Position numbers and translations under genes: made by a program. This document shows positions 21,541 to 32,527 of a stretch of DNA of 64,000 nt, piece by piece. The stretch's first letter is position 1. Each line of letters begins with the position of its first letter. Source of the stretch: Theristus sp. LFF4_11 (Eukaryota; Nematoda; Chromadorea; Monhysterida; Xyalidae); assembly GCA_030248135.1 (NCBI GenBank), contig JASANC010003641.1, forward strand, positions 1 to 64,000, written 5' to 3'. The notes under the pieces are model-generated. The model made no database searches and was not told the DNA's origin. It saw only the letters and a list, made by a program, of their open reading frames with translations.

Positions 21541-22805
21541 GGTCAACTTGTTGCTTGGTGTTGCGTTGGCAGATTGTTGACCATGGATTAACCTAAAGAA
21601 CGCAGTCGAACAAAAAAGCATGAAAAAGGCCAACCTTTTCAACCATTTTGCGGTAAAAGGAAAAGTTGTTTGTTGTCAAGTTTTTTGTTTGCAACTATAA
21701 AAAACAAAACATCGATCATTTCCGTAATGCATAGTTGTTCTAGGGGGGGCCTGTGGCCAGTTCTATAAAAGTGAACAGTTGAACAGTTGAATAGTGAACA
21801 GTGAATTTTTGAACAGAATGGTTGAATAGTGTTCTATAAAGGAAAAAAGTGAACAGTAAAATTTTGAAGAGTAAATTCTGAACAGTGAATTTTGAATAGT
21901 TGAATAGAAAAGAAACAGAAACAAAGAAACGCGTTTCTTTCAGTTTCCTTTTTGTTGATTCTTGGTTCTGCGAAGATTCGAGCAATTTTAAATGAGCGAT
22001 CAACTTATCTGTTGAAAATTTTGAACTCAATAACGCCGGGTTCCAGTTTTGTTGTCAAGAACGCCACCGCATACGATGGAAAATCAATCGACGAACTTCA
22101 TTTACTGCTGAATAGAGCGGAGTCTGAATTTGTTTGACAAAATGGCCAAAGAAATTTGAGTTTCTTCAACAAGAAACTCAGTTGTGCTTGTGCAGGTGAG
22201 TTTTCTCACTTTACAAATTCACAAAACTGGGCATATTTTGGACAGGGTGCAATTTTTAACTAAGATCAACTGATCTTGGCGACTTTGTCTTAATTGATGT
22301 TTTTTATCGTTTTGAAATTAAAAATCAGGAAATTTGCATCATTAACAGTCATTTTAAATTGGTTTTGCCAAGTTTTGGTTTTTCACTCCTTCGTAAAAAA
22401 TTTGAATTTTGACTAAATTTTCTTTTTGACAGCTTGAAACCAACAAAAATTCATTGATCTGCTCAAAAAATTAAACATGGGCTAAAAATGGGGCACCACC
22501 AACATAAAGCTCAGATGTTGCACTCCACAAATCATGTGGAGAACAGATGAATGACAGTGAGACTAAAACCCATGCAGAGACACAAAATTTCACGCCGTCT
22601 GCTTTTAATTTTTGTTAGAAAAACATAAATAAACAAAACTTTACCTTTTTTCAGTTCAAATCTGCTGGAAAAATGACTTTTCAAACTATTTACAAGTCTC
22701 TTTTGACTTGTAAGATTTTTGTGAATAGTTGAACAGTTGAAGAGTCTTTTATGGAACTGAGCAGAAATGAACAGTGAAATTCACTGTTCAAAACACTACT
22801 CACTA

Positions 22806-23527
22806 CCGTATTACCTCTAATAAACCCCCATGGGGGTTTATTTCTTCAGCGACTTCTGGGGGTGGGGGTTTATTTTTGGGGGGGGATTATTTTTGGGGGG
22901 GGGGGGGGTTTATTTGGAAACCATTTTTAGGGGTGGGCAAAATGGCAAAAATACCTTCCATGGCAGGAAGGAAGTCGCAGAAACTTCTACTTTTCACAGA
23001 GATTTCCTTTTGTAACAGCCTTTTGTACAGTATGGCCGAATAAATGAGGCAGTCCATCAAGGCGGGATCAGCCGCAGACTAGGAGTTGTCTTTTTCAAAA
23101 AAAGCCAACGTAATTCCCAATCATGTGTACAAGGGATAAAGAATGAACAGAATAGCGCGGATAATCCATTAGTTTAAAAAAACGCGTCAAATTTGGCACA
23201 CAATTCAGTTTCTGAACGTCGTTTTTCTTTCATTCAAAATTCGCGCGCTTCTTGCACCCTGAAAAAAGCTGCCATGTTTAACCGGCCATACCGTAATGAA
23301 ATTACCACTAACTCATCCCTTTGGGGCCTTTGGTAGCACAATTTCACTAATGTCACTGCATTCAGCCACTGAATTCGCTAGGTATGTGTTTCAAACAGGT
23401 TTCTAATAAACCCCCATGGGGGGTTATTTTTGGGGGGGGGGGGGATTATTTGGAAACTTGTCGAGGGGGTGGGGGTTTATTTTGGGGGGGGGGTAATTTT
23501 GGGGGGGGGTTAATAGAGGTAATACGG
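22806..23527. mobile_element. G-rich CCGTATTACCTC element with TA target duplication
   Basis: It begins CCGTATTACCTCTAATAAAC and ends with the inverse, GAGGTAATACGG; TA flanks both sides. Repeats of GGGGGTTTATTTTTGGGGGG occupy both ends and form multi-G runs. A second insertion (23028-23293) splits the middle. The family is Tc1/mariner-like by target choice only; no transposase. Confidence 0.78.
23028..23293. repeat. MITE, CRGTATGGCCG termini, TA target (copy 2)
   Basis: Matches the copy at 17721-17987 over its full length with only scattered differences. Ends CAGTATGGCCGAATAAA and CGGTATGGCCGGTTAAA (inverse), flanked by TA. Nested within the CCGTATTACC element, which itself lies within the GAACAGT element. 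Confidence 0.85.
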
Positions 23528-23850
23528 TATTCACGTTTCACTGTTCACTTTTCACTGTTCACTATTCACTTTTATAGAACCCGTTTTTTCGCTGAATAGT
23601 GAAAAAGTGAATAAAAATGTTCAACTATTCAACTGTTCAATTTTTATAGAACTGGCCACTGGGGGGGCCGGCCCCCCCCCAAAAATTTTCGAATCTATCT
23701 CTATCAAACAGGTTTTTTCGGCTCAGCTGTTATCTTTATCTATCTAAAAAATTTTCTCAGCCAGCTATCTATCTGAAAATTTTTGTCTTCGAAGACACAA
23801 AATAAGTCAATTTTTGACCAAAATTGACTATTTTTGCTCGTAATTCTTGA

Positions 23851-26800
23851 AAATTTCGGGTCAGGACAAAACCCCTCCCCTCCCCTCCCCTCCCCTCCTC
23901 CTTTTTGGAGGACAAAACCCCTCCCCTCCCCTCCCCTCCCCTCCTGAGACAGGACAAAACCCCTCCCCTCCTCCAACAAAAATTCAAAAAATGTCAAATT
24001 TTGATTTTTAAGGATTACAGTAACTCCGGCAGTGGGTCCCGACACGAATCACACAGGTTACGGTAATTTTGGGTCTTGACACGAAGTTGCTGAAAACCAC
24101 TTTGTTTCTTGTGAATAACAGTTGAAACCTTTCAGAAACATGCAGCATTATAACAGAATGTCGAAAAATCGGATGTCAAGGGTTACGGTAACTCTGCAGT
24201 GGGTCTTGACACGATTTTTTAAAAACGTCCCTAATTGCCAGGAAAAGCTACTAGAATGATAGATACCGTTCAAATGATTACAAGAAACGGTCATATATCG
24301 GAAGTTTGGTCCCACGGGTTACGGTAGCGGTCGTTTTGGGTCTTGACACGAAGTTGCTGAAAACCACTTTTCTTGTGAATAACAGTTGAAACCTTTCAGA
24401 AACATGCAGCATTATAACAGAATGTCAAAAAATCAAATGTCAAGGATTACGGTAACTCTGCAGTGGTCTCGACACGATTTTTTAAAAACGTCCCTGATTG
24501 CCAGGAAAAGCCACTAGAATGATAGATATCGTTCACATGATTGCATAAAACGGTCATATGTCGGAAGTTTGGTCACACGGTTTACGGTAGCGGTCGTTTT
24601 GGGTCTTGACACGAAGTTGCTGAAAACCACTTTTCTTGTGAATAACAGTTGAAACCTTTCAGAAACATGCAGCGTTATAACAGAATGTCGAAAAATCGGA
24701 TGTCAAGGGTTACGGTAACTCTGCAGCGGGTCTCGACACGTTTTTTTAAAAACGTCCCTGATTGCCAGGAAAAGCCACTAGAACGATAGATATCGTTCAC
24801 ATGATTGCATAAAACGGTTATATGTCGGAAGTTTGGTCACACGGGTTACGGTAGCGATTGTTTTGGGTCTTGACACGAAGTTGCTGAAAAGAATACAACG
24901 GAAGAAAACCATTTTTGTTTTAAGATAAAATTATGTCTGGGTTTTTTAACCGACTGTGTTCGGCCAGTTTCAGATGATCGCCGAAAATCAACTTGTTTTT
25001 TTTTGTTTTCATGTGCCTACTTTTGTTTTTTTACAGTCTATCTCGCTAAGCTTCAAACATTTCCACACTGTTCACACATTTCATTCTCAGCGTTGTATGT
25101 TCTTGTCGTATTCTGTTTCTTTCTTTCATTTTGTATACTTTTTCCTCATTATGCATTAATTTTTATGCATCTCACCACACAGGACGTTAATGTTCGGAGC
25201 ATTTATAAAGTTGAATGGTTATTTCTAATGCTTGTGCTTTTGTTACTGTATGACTCGTGTGTCGACTACATACATATTGCTTTTGACTCTGTTTAAATTT
25301 TAGCTGCTTTGCCATCTTTCGTTCATGCATACATAAAAATTTTTAGGTTTGTTCGACAAATCTTCTTGTTTTGTACTGTTTTGTATTTAATTGTTATGTT
25401 TCAATGATTTTGTTACTGTATTACACGAGTGTAACCTAGTGTAAGTTGCGACTTTGTTTTTTTCTGAAGATGATTTCTCATTATTTTTGCTTTGATATGT
25501 TTTTCTTAACGGTTGTGTAGTGTAGTGTAGCCGACGTGTTTTGTGCTGTTTTTCCTCATTTTTGAATGTTAATTTTGTTTAAAATTTGTTTTGTCAGTTT
25601 TTCTACTCTTTTAAATTGATTCATTCATGCAGGCTAGTACCGTCATAGTCAATCTGTAATAGTCAAAGTGTAGTCGGTTGGTGCTACAAAAAACGTGAGA
25701 GTAAAAGAAAAAGTAAAAGATGAGACGAGAAGTTATCAAGAACCAGTTTTGAAAAAAGTTCAAAAAAGAAAAAAAACTGGCAATCAAGGACGTTTTAAAA
25801 AATCGTTTCGAGACCCACAGCAGAGTTACCGTAATTCTTGACATTTGATTTTTTGACATTCTGTTATAATGCTGCATGTTTCTGAAAGGTTTCAACTGTT
25901 ATTCACAAGAAAAGTGGTTTTCAGCAACTTCGTGTCAAGACCCAAAACGACCGCTACCGTAACCCGTGTGACCAAACTTCCGACATATGATCGTTTTATG
26001 CAATCATGTGAACGATATCTATCATTCTAGTGGCTTTTCCTGGCAATCAGGGACGTTTTTAAAAAATCGTGTCGAGACCACTGCAGAGTTACCGTAATCC
26101 TTGACATCCAATATTTTGACATTCTGTTATAATGCTGCATGTTTCTGAAAGGTTTCAACTGTTATTCACAAGAAACAAAGTGGTTTTCAGCAACTTCGTG
26201 TCAAGACCCAATACGACCGCTACCGTAACCCGTGGGACCAAACTTCCGATATGTGACCGTTTCTTGTAATCATTTGAACGGTATCTATCATTCTAGTAGC
26301 TTTTCCTGGCAATCAGGGACGTCTTTAAAAAATCGTGTCGAGACCCACTGCAGAGTTACCGTAATCCTTGACATCCGATTTTTTGACATTCTGTTATAAT
26401 GCTGCATGTTTCTGAAAGGTTTCAACTGTTATTCACAAGAAACAAAGTGGTTTTCAGCAACTTCGTGTCAAGACCCAATACGACCGCTACCGTAACCCGT
26501 GGGACCAAACTTCCGATATGTGACCGTTTCTTGTAATCATTTGAACGGTATCTATCATTCTAGTAGCTTTTCCTGGCAATCAGGGACGTTTTTAAAAAAT
26601 CGTGTCGAGACCCACTGCAGAGTTACCGTAATCCTTGACATCCGATTTTTTGACATTCTGTTATAATGCTGCATGTTTCTGAAAGGTTTCAACTGTTATT
26701 CACAAGAAACAAAGTGGTTTTCAGCAACTTCGTGTCAAGACCCAATACGACCGCTACCGTAACCCGTGGGACCAAACTTCCGATATATGACCGTTTCTTG

Positions 26801-27233
26801 TAATCATTTGAACGGTATCTATCATTCTAGTAGCTTTTCCTGGCAATTAGGGACGTTTTTAAAAAATCGTGTCAAGACCCACTGCAGAGTTACCGTAACC
26901 CTTGACATCCGATTTTTCGACATTCTGTTATAATGCTGCATGTTTCTGAAAGGTTTCAACTGTTATTCACAAGAAACAAAGTGGTTTTCAGCAACTTCGT
27001 GTCAAGACCCAAAATTACCGTAACCTGTGTGATTCGTGTCGGGACCCACTGCCGGAGTTACTGTAATCCTTAAAAATCAAAATTTGACATTTTTTGAATT
27101 TTTGTTGGAGGAGGGGAGGGGTTTTGTCCTGTCTCAGGAGGGGAGGGGAGGGGAGGGGAGGGGTTTTGTCCTCCAAAAAGGAGGAGGGGAGGGGAGGGGA
27201 GGGGAGGGGTTTTGTCCTGACCCGAAAATTTCG
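23851..27233. mobile_element. 3.4-kb foldback element with satellite arms
   Basis: The outer ends are inverse copies of a segment containing GGGTCAGGACAAAACCCCTC. Inward, each arm consists of about 265-bp tandem units with landmarks GGGTTACGGTAACTCTGCAG, ATTGCCAGGAAAAGC and GTTGCTGAAAACCAC. The left arm (to about 24890) has roughly three to four units and the right arm (25790-27060) about five. The loop 24895-25790 is AT-rich, single-copy in the window, and has no recognisable gene. The same Gly/Arg-rich frame appears as a mirror image in both ends and is a translation of the C-rich repeat, not a gene. Confidence 0.8.
24895..25790. other. Loop of the 3.4-kb foldback element
   Basis: T-rich single-copy sequence between the two satellite arms. 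Two hydrophobic plus-strand frames near 24956-25296 follow from T-rich composition and show no motif. No transposase, RNA gene or splice-supported exon was seen. Confidence 0.45.
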
Positions 27234-27955
27234 CTAATCTATATTATTAAATTTACAAAGTGTCTGTGCGTGGCACTTTTTTGCAATTTGAATTGGCGCC
27301 CATTTTTGCTACTTAAGAAAACTTCATCTCAATTTCCTTAACCTATTTTTTTAATAATGCCAGTTGAGATTGTTTTGTCAAAACGTTGCACTTCATAGCT
27401 GTAGTCATCATGATACTCTTTGGTCAACAGAGACAGTTCAGTGCAGCATAGGCAAATAGAAGCGTAGCTGATCAAAACTTGATGATCGACTGGGAAAGAT
27501 GTAACAAAACCGTCTTTGAAAAAAGTTCGAACTTTTTTGTTTTTGAAAATCGGGTTGCAAAACGCACATCGACATCGGCATTGCAAGTTGCACTTTGTAT
27601 TCAAAACCAGTACATTTCATTGAAATTGATACTCCATGTTTCATTTTCAAATTGATACTCCATGGTTACGAGCGACAATTTCAACGTAACGCACAATGGG
27701 CAACTGGCAATTGTTGCTGCTCAAAACTTGACGAGCGACTGTCAAAGTTGTAACAAAACCGTCTTTGAAAAAAGTTTAATTAAAAAGTTTTTAATTGGGT
27801 CGAAATGGTATTTACCATTCATTTTCACTTTGCAAAATGTTTGGGTCATGTTGAGGTATTTTATATATAAACGGGTAAAAAGCAATGACTGCAAAACGAA
27901 ATTATAAACGTCACTTTTTGATACTTCTATTCATTTTCACTTTAGAAAAAAGGCT
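27234..27955. repeat. Spacer with internal duplication
   Basis: A segment containing AACAAAACCGTCTTTGAAAA occurs twice, near 27503 and near 27750, with similar flanking sequence (CAAAACTTGA and CGACTG). TTGAAATTGATACTCCATG also occurs twice in succession near 27620-27665. Probably decayed repeats; no gene. Confidence 0.5.
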
Positions 27956-28490
27956 TGGCTTATGTTAGGGTTATCGGGTAAACTTTTTAAAACGGGTAAT
28001 TTTTAATGAAAAAAACGTTAATTTTTATATTTTTTATTCAATCTTACTTAACTTACAAAAAGGCTTGACTTAGGTTAGGGTGAACGGGTAAAAATAGCAA
28101 AATCATAAACTTCGCATTTTCACTTTGCAAAAAAGGCTTAGCTTAGGTAAACGGGTAAAAGAAGCATTAGCTTTTTAAAACGGGTAATTAAAAAAACGTT
28201 AATTTTTATGTTTTTATTCAATCTTACTTCACTTACGAAAAGGCTTGACTTAGGTTAGGGTGAACGGAAAAAAAATAGCAAAATCATAAACTTCGTATTT
28301 TCACTTTACAAAAAAGGCTTGGCTTAGGTAAACGGGTAAAAAAGCATTAGCTTTTTAAAACGGGTAAATGAAAAAAAACGTTAGTTTTTATATTTTTTAT
28401 TCAATTTTACTTCACTTACAAAAAGGCTTGCCTTCGGTTAGGGTAAACGGGTAAAAATAGCAAAATCATAAACTTCGCATTTTTAATTTA
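27956..28490. repeat. 183-bp tandem repeat array, ~3 units
   Basis: AAAAGGCTTGACTTAGGTTA recurs near 28055, 28238 and 28420, each followed by AACGGGTAAAAATAGC-like sequence and a second half with CTTTTTAAAACGGGTAA. The units are imperfect, with small indels, and non-coding. Confidence 0.75.
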
Positions 28491-28691
28491 TTTAAATACA
28501 TTAAAAAATATTGTATTGTAGGCGACTTAACGGCAGCACAAGGTAAATTTTCTTCAGGGTTATTATTCAGTAAACGTTACTGTTTTTTTTCTTTCTAAGT
28601 CAATGCCACTTCACCAAAAAGGCTTGGCATTGATTAAGCCACATAAGCTCGGGTCAATAGGCTAGTTTTAGGTAAAATACGCACGCGTTTA

Positions 28692-30156
28692 GGCCTTTAA
28701 CAAAACCACGGAGGCAACACGGAACACGGAGGCTGCACGCTTAACAAAACCACGGAGGCAACACGGAGGCTGCGTGCAGCTGAAGTGACCCATATTTTAT
28801 ACGCACACAACACGCTGCGCACCTTTAACAAAACCACGGAACACGGAGGCACGCGGATTTGGGTAGGTTTGGGGACAGGACAAATCCGTCCCCCTCCAAA
28901 AAAAATATGTTTTTGTCAAATAAACAAATAAATAAATAAAGGCGCAATAAAGCAAAACAAGGCTAAATGTCAAAACTAGACTTCAAGGATTACGGTAGCT
29001 CTCCAACGGGTCTCGACACGATTTTTTAAAAACGTCCCTGATTGCCAGCAAAAGCTACTCTATTGGTGGACACCGTTCATATGATTGCAATAAACAGTCT
29101 TTTGTTTGAAGTTCGGGCACACGGGTTACGGTAGCGGTAGTTTTGTGTCTTGACACGATGATGCTGAAAACTACTTTGTTTCTTGCGAATAACAAAAAAA
29201 AACAGTTGAAACCAATTAGAAACACGCAGCGTTTTCACAAAATGTCAAAACTTGAGTTCAAAGAATACGGTAACTCTGCTGTGTGGGTCTCGACTCGACG
29301 CGATTTTTTTAAAAACGTCCCTGATTGCCAGCAAAAGCTACTCTATTGGTGGACACCGTTCATATGATTGCAAGAAACAACTGTTATTCACAGTAGTTTT
29401 CAGCAACTTCGTGTCAAGACCGAACTGCAGCTACCGTAACCCGTGGGACCTTACTTCAGACATATGACTGTTTCATGCAATCATGTGAACGGTATCCACC
29501 ATTCTAGTAACAGTTCTTGGCAATAAAAGAACGTTTTTAAAAAATCGTGTCGAGACCCACAGCAAAGTTACCGTACTCCTTAAAATCCGATTTTTGACGC
29601 TCTGTGATAATGCGGCATGTTTCTAAATGGTTTCAACTGTTATTCGCAAGAAACAAAGTAGTTTTCAGCAACTTCGTGTCAAGACCCAAAACTACCGCTA
29701 CCGTAACCCGTGTGCCCGAACTTCAAACATAAGACTGTTTGTTGCAATCATATGAACGGTGTCCACCAATAGAGTAGCTTTTGCTGGCAATCAGGGACGT
29801 TTTAAAAAAATCGTGTCGAGACCCATTGGAGAGCTACCGTAATCCTTGAAGTCTAGTTTTGACTTTTAGCTTTGCTTTGCTTTATTGCGCCTTTATTTAT
29901 TTATTATTTATTTATTTATTTATTTATTTGACAAAAACGTAATTTTTTTTGGACGGGGACGGATTTGTCCTGTCTCCAAATCTCCCCAAATCCGCGTGCC
30001 TCCGTGTTCCGTGGTTTTGTTAAAGGTGCGCAGCGTGTTGTGTGCGTATAAAATATGGGTCACTTTAGCTGCACGCAGCCTCCGTGTTGCCTCCGTGGTT
30101 TTGTTAAGCGTGCAGCCTCCGTGTTCCGTGTTGCCTCCGTGGTTTTGTTAAAGGCC
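28692..30156. mobile_element. Foldback element with exact 9-bp target duplication ACGCGTTTA
   Basis: The ends are GGCCTTTAACAAAACCACGG and its inverse, each followed inward by reiterated CACGGAGGCAACACGG-type sequence for about 180 bp. Further in, the arms carry diverged relatives of the satellite unit of the 23851-27233 element, again inverted. ACGCGTTTA flanks both sides exactly (28683-28691 and 30157-30165). No protein is encoded. A 9-bp duplication is typical of Mutator-like and classical foldback elements. Confidence 0.85.
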
Positions 30157-30217
30157 ACGCGTTTATACTTGATTTTTAGTGTATTTTTAGCATTATTTTG
30201 CTGTTTTTATTGCTTTT

Positions 30218-30283
30218 TAGCGTTTTAGCTATCTATCTATCAAATTTCAAAATTTTAACCGGCCCCCCCAAAGTCACATGGCC
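30218..30283. repeat. TAGCTATCTATCTATC / GGCCCCCC terminal-type repeat
   Basis: GCGTTTTAGCTATCTATC is followed by CAAATTTCAAAATTTTAACC and then GGCCCCCCCA with AAGTCACATGGCCC. The inverse of this whole stretch closes the window at about 63930-64000, so it is an end of another repeat family. A related TCTATC segment sits near 23690-23780. Confidence 0.6.
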
Positions 30284-30284
30284 C

Positions 30285-32057
30285 TAGGGTTGTTAAACAA
30301 AAATGAAAATTTTTTTTTTGAAAAAAGTGATTAAAAAAACAAAAATGCCGATTTTTTCCTAAAGCTTCATTACTAAAGCGCACGCGCACGGGCATCGGCA
30401 TGCTCATGCTCATGATCCACTAGCGCGCCTGCACACGCTCCGCACTCAACAAGAACTTGTTCAAAACGCAATTGTTCTCACATCTTTCTTCTTGAAAAGG
30501 CTTGGCTTAGGTTAGGATTAGGTCAGGATTATGTTTAGCTTGGAATTAGGCTTTGGGATTAGGTTTTGGTTTAGGCTTGTTTAGGCAACGTCTGCCAACA
30601 TCAGTGCTTTGATTTAGTACGACAGGCCAACCGATTTTTTTTAAAAAAATTCGAAAAATTTTCCTCTAATATGCTCTGAAAAGTGAAAACCTCAATTTTG
30701 GCAAAATTTTTCGAAAGTTCAACAAAAATTTTCTTTGATTATACCTCGTAAAACCTTTAGCAGTCGATTTTGGGCCGTTTTACCGACTGATTTTGGGCTA
30801 CGACAACATCTGCGATGAAGTTTTTGAGCGTCCCAAAGCTTGGCCTACCATTTCCGATGCAGATAAGGTGACGATTCGCCTCGCAGAGCGTCCGATTGTG
30901 CTCGCTGCTCCGTTTGCAAGCGCTACGTTGTCTGGTTGCTGCTTAGGGTTGTTAAACAAAAATGAAAAATTTTTTTTTAAAAAAAAAAGTGATTAAAAAA
31001 AAACAAAAATGCCGATTTTTTTTTTTAAAAAAAAAATTCGAAAAATTTTCCTCTAATATGCTCTGAAAACCTCAATTTTGGCACAATTTTTCGAAAGTTC
31101 AACAAAAATTTTCTTTGATTATACCTCGTAAAACCTTTAGCAGTCGATTTTGGGCCGTTTTACCGACTGATTTTAGGCTTCGACAACATCTGCGATGAAG
31201 TTTTTGAGCGTCCCAAAGCTTAGCCTACCATTTCCGATGCAGATAAGGTGACGATTCGCCTCGCAGAGCGTCCGATTGTGCTCGCTGCTCCGTTTGCAAG
31301 CGCTACGTTGTCTGGTTGCTGCTTCGTGTCGTGTCGTCGCGACACCATCAGAAGAATTGATCGAATTTCAAGGCGGTATGTTTGTCTTCACTTTAGCATT
31401 AGCTTAGCTGGGGACAATTAGTGACGTTTTGGAGGTCAAAACACAAGAAGAGGCATGGTGACGGTTTGGAAAAGGGGTAATTGAGGTCACCAAAACAAAA
31501 TCTGCAAAGTTCCGCCATACGGGAGTCATTCGGGAGGCGCTTGCATATCATATGTGGTTCTTCGGACTCCCTGATTGATTTAGCACAACTTTGATTTTTG
31601 AAATTTTTTTTTTAAAAAAAAAAAATTTTTTTTTTAAAAAAAAAACAAAAATGACGATTTTTGTTTTTTTTAACAACCCTATGCTGCTTCGTGTCGTGTC
31701 GTCGCGACACCATCAGAAGAATTGATCGAATTTCAAGGCGGTATGTTTTTTTTTTAATATTTGAAGCATGTTTGTCTTCACTTTAGCATTAGCTTAGCTG
31801 GGGACAATTAGTGACGTTTTGGAGGTCAAAACACAAGAAGAGGCATGGTGACGGTTTGGAAAAGGGGTAATTGAGGTCACCAAAACAAAATCTGCAAAGT
31901 TCCGCCATACGGGAGTCATTCGGGAGGCGCTTGCATATCATATGTGGTTCTTCGGACTCCCTGATTGATTTAGCACAACTTTGATTTTTGAAATTAAAAA
32001 AAAAAAATTTTTTTTTTTTAAACAAAAATGACGATTTTTGTTTTTTTAACAACCCTA
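30285..32057. mobile_element. TAGGGTTGTTAAA element hosting a second copy
   Basis: It starts TAGGGTTGTTAAACAAAAAT and ends TTTTTTTAACAACCCTA. It is interrupted by foreign sequence of about 270 bp near 30365-30635 and by a complete younger copy (30944-31681). The outer sequence resumes after the younger copy at the same point of the family consensus. Confidence 0.75.
30944..31681. mobile_element. Complete TAGGGTTGTTAAA element nested in another copy
   Basis: 738 bp, from TAGGGTTGTTAAA to TTTAACAACCCTA. TGCTGCT is repeated at both sides, and the uninterrupted sequence GGTTGCTGCTTCGTG is present inside the element itself near 31313, which shows the pre-insertion state. The target duplication reads 7-8 bp depending on alignment. 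Non-coding. Confidence 0.82.
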
Positions 32058-32527
32058 CACCTGACCCCCCCCCTCTAAAATTAGGCAAACACCCCCCCCT
32101 CACCCGAGGTCCCGCTTTCGCTACTGATGCCGATTAAAAAAATTCGAAAAATTTTCTTCTGATCAGTAGCGAAAGCGGGACCTTGGGTGAGGGGGGGGTG
32201 TTTGCCAAATTTTAGAGGGGGGTGTCGGGTGCCTTCTCGGTGAGGGGGGTGCACGGGCAGCAAATTTTCCTGAGGGGGGGGGGGTGCACTGGCAAACAAA
32301 AATGAAAAATTTAAAAAAAAAGTGATCAAAAAAACAAACAAAAATGCCGATTTAAAAAAAATCGAAAATGTTTCTTCTAATATGCTCTGAAAACCTCAAT
32401 TTTGGCACAATTTTTCGAAAGTTCAACAAAAATTTTCTTTGATTATACCTCGTAAAACCTTTAGCAGTCGATTTTGGACCGTTTGGACCTCCGTTTGATC
32501 CGCAAGTCATAGCCAGTGTCAACCAGC
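32058..32527. mobile_element. Repeat remnants abutting the V-ATPase E start
   Basis: G/C-run sequence with two facing CAGTAGCGAAAGCGGGACC-type ends (32115-32185), then a truncated TAGGGTTGTTAAA-family segment that stays recognisable to about 32484 (TTAGCAGTCGATTTTGG). Only about 40 bp remain before the V-ATPase ATG at 32528, so the gene's immediate upstream region is transposon-derived. Confidence 0.65.

Larger units (their letters stand above)
21752..23661. mobile_element. Palindromic GAACAGT-repeat element (foldback type), 8-bp G-rich target duplication
   Basis: The ends read TGTGGCCAGTTCTATAAAA and the inverse of CAGTGGCCAGTTCTATAAAA. Both are followed inward by short repeats of GAACAGTTGAA and GAATAGTGAA. 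GGGGGGCC flanks both sides, though the G run leaves the exact phase ambiguous by 1 bp. The interior holds a 61-codon plus-strand frame of unknown identity (21952-22137), another inverted GAACAGT block near 22720-22800, and the nested element 22806-23527. Confidence 0.75.

Noticed and set aside
22774..23043. Gly/Trp-rich frames in the G-rich element
   Set aside because: They read GGGGGTTTATTTTT repeats and break in other copies.
23740..24045. Gly/Arg/Glu-rich 101-codon frame, mirrored at 27036-27341
   Set aside because: It is a direct translation of the CCCCTC repeat at the two ends of a palindromic element, identical on opposite strands.
24956..25296. Hydrophobic frames resembling membrane proteins
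   Set aside because: They come from T-rich loop sequence of a foldback element; Phe/Leu/Val content follows base composition.
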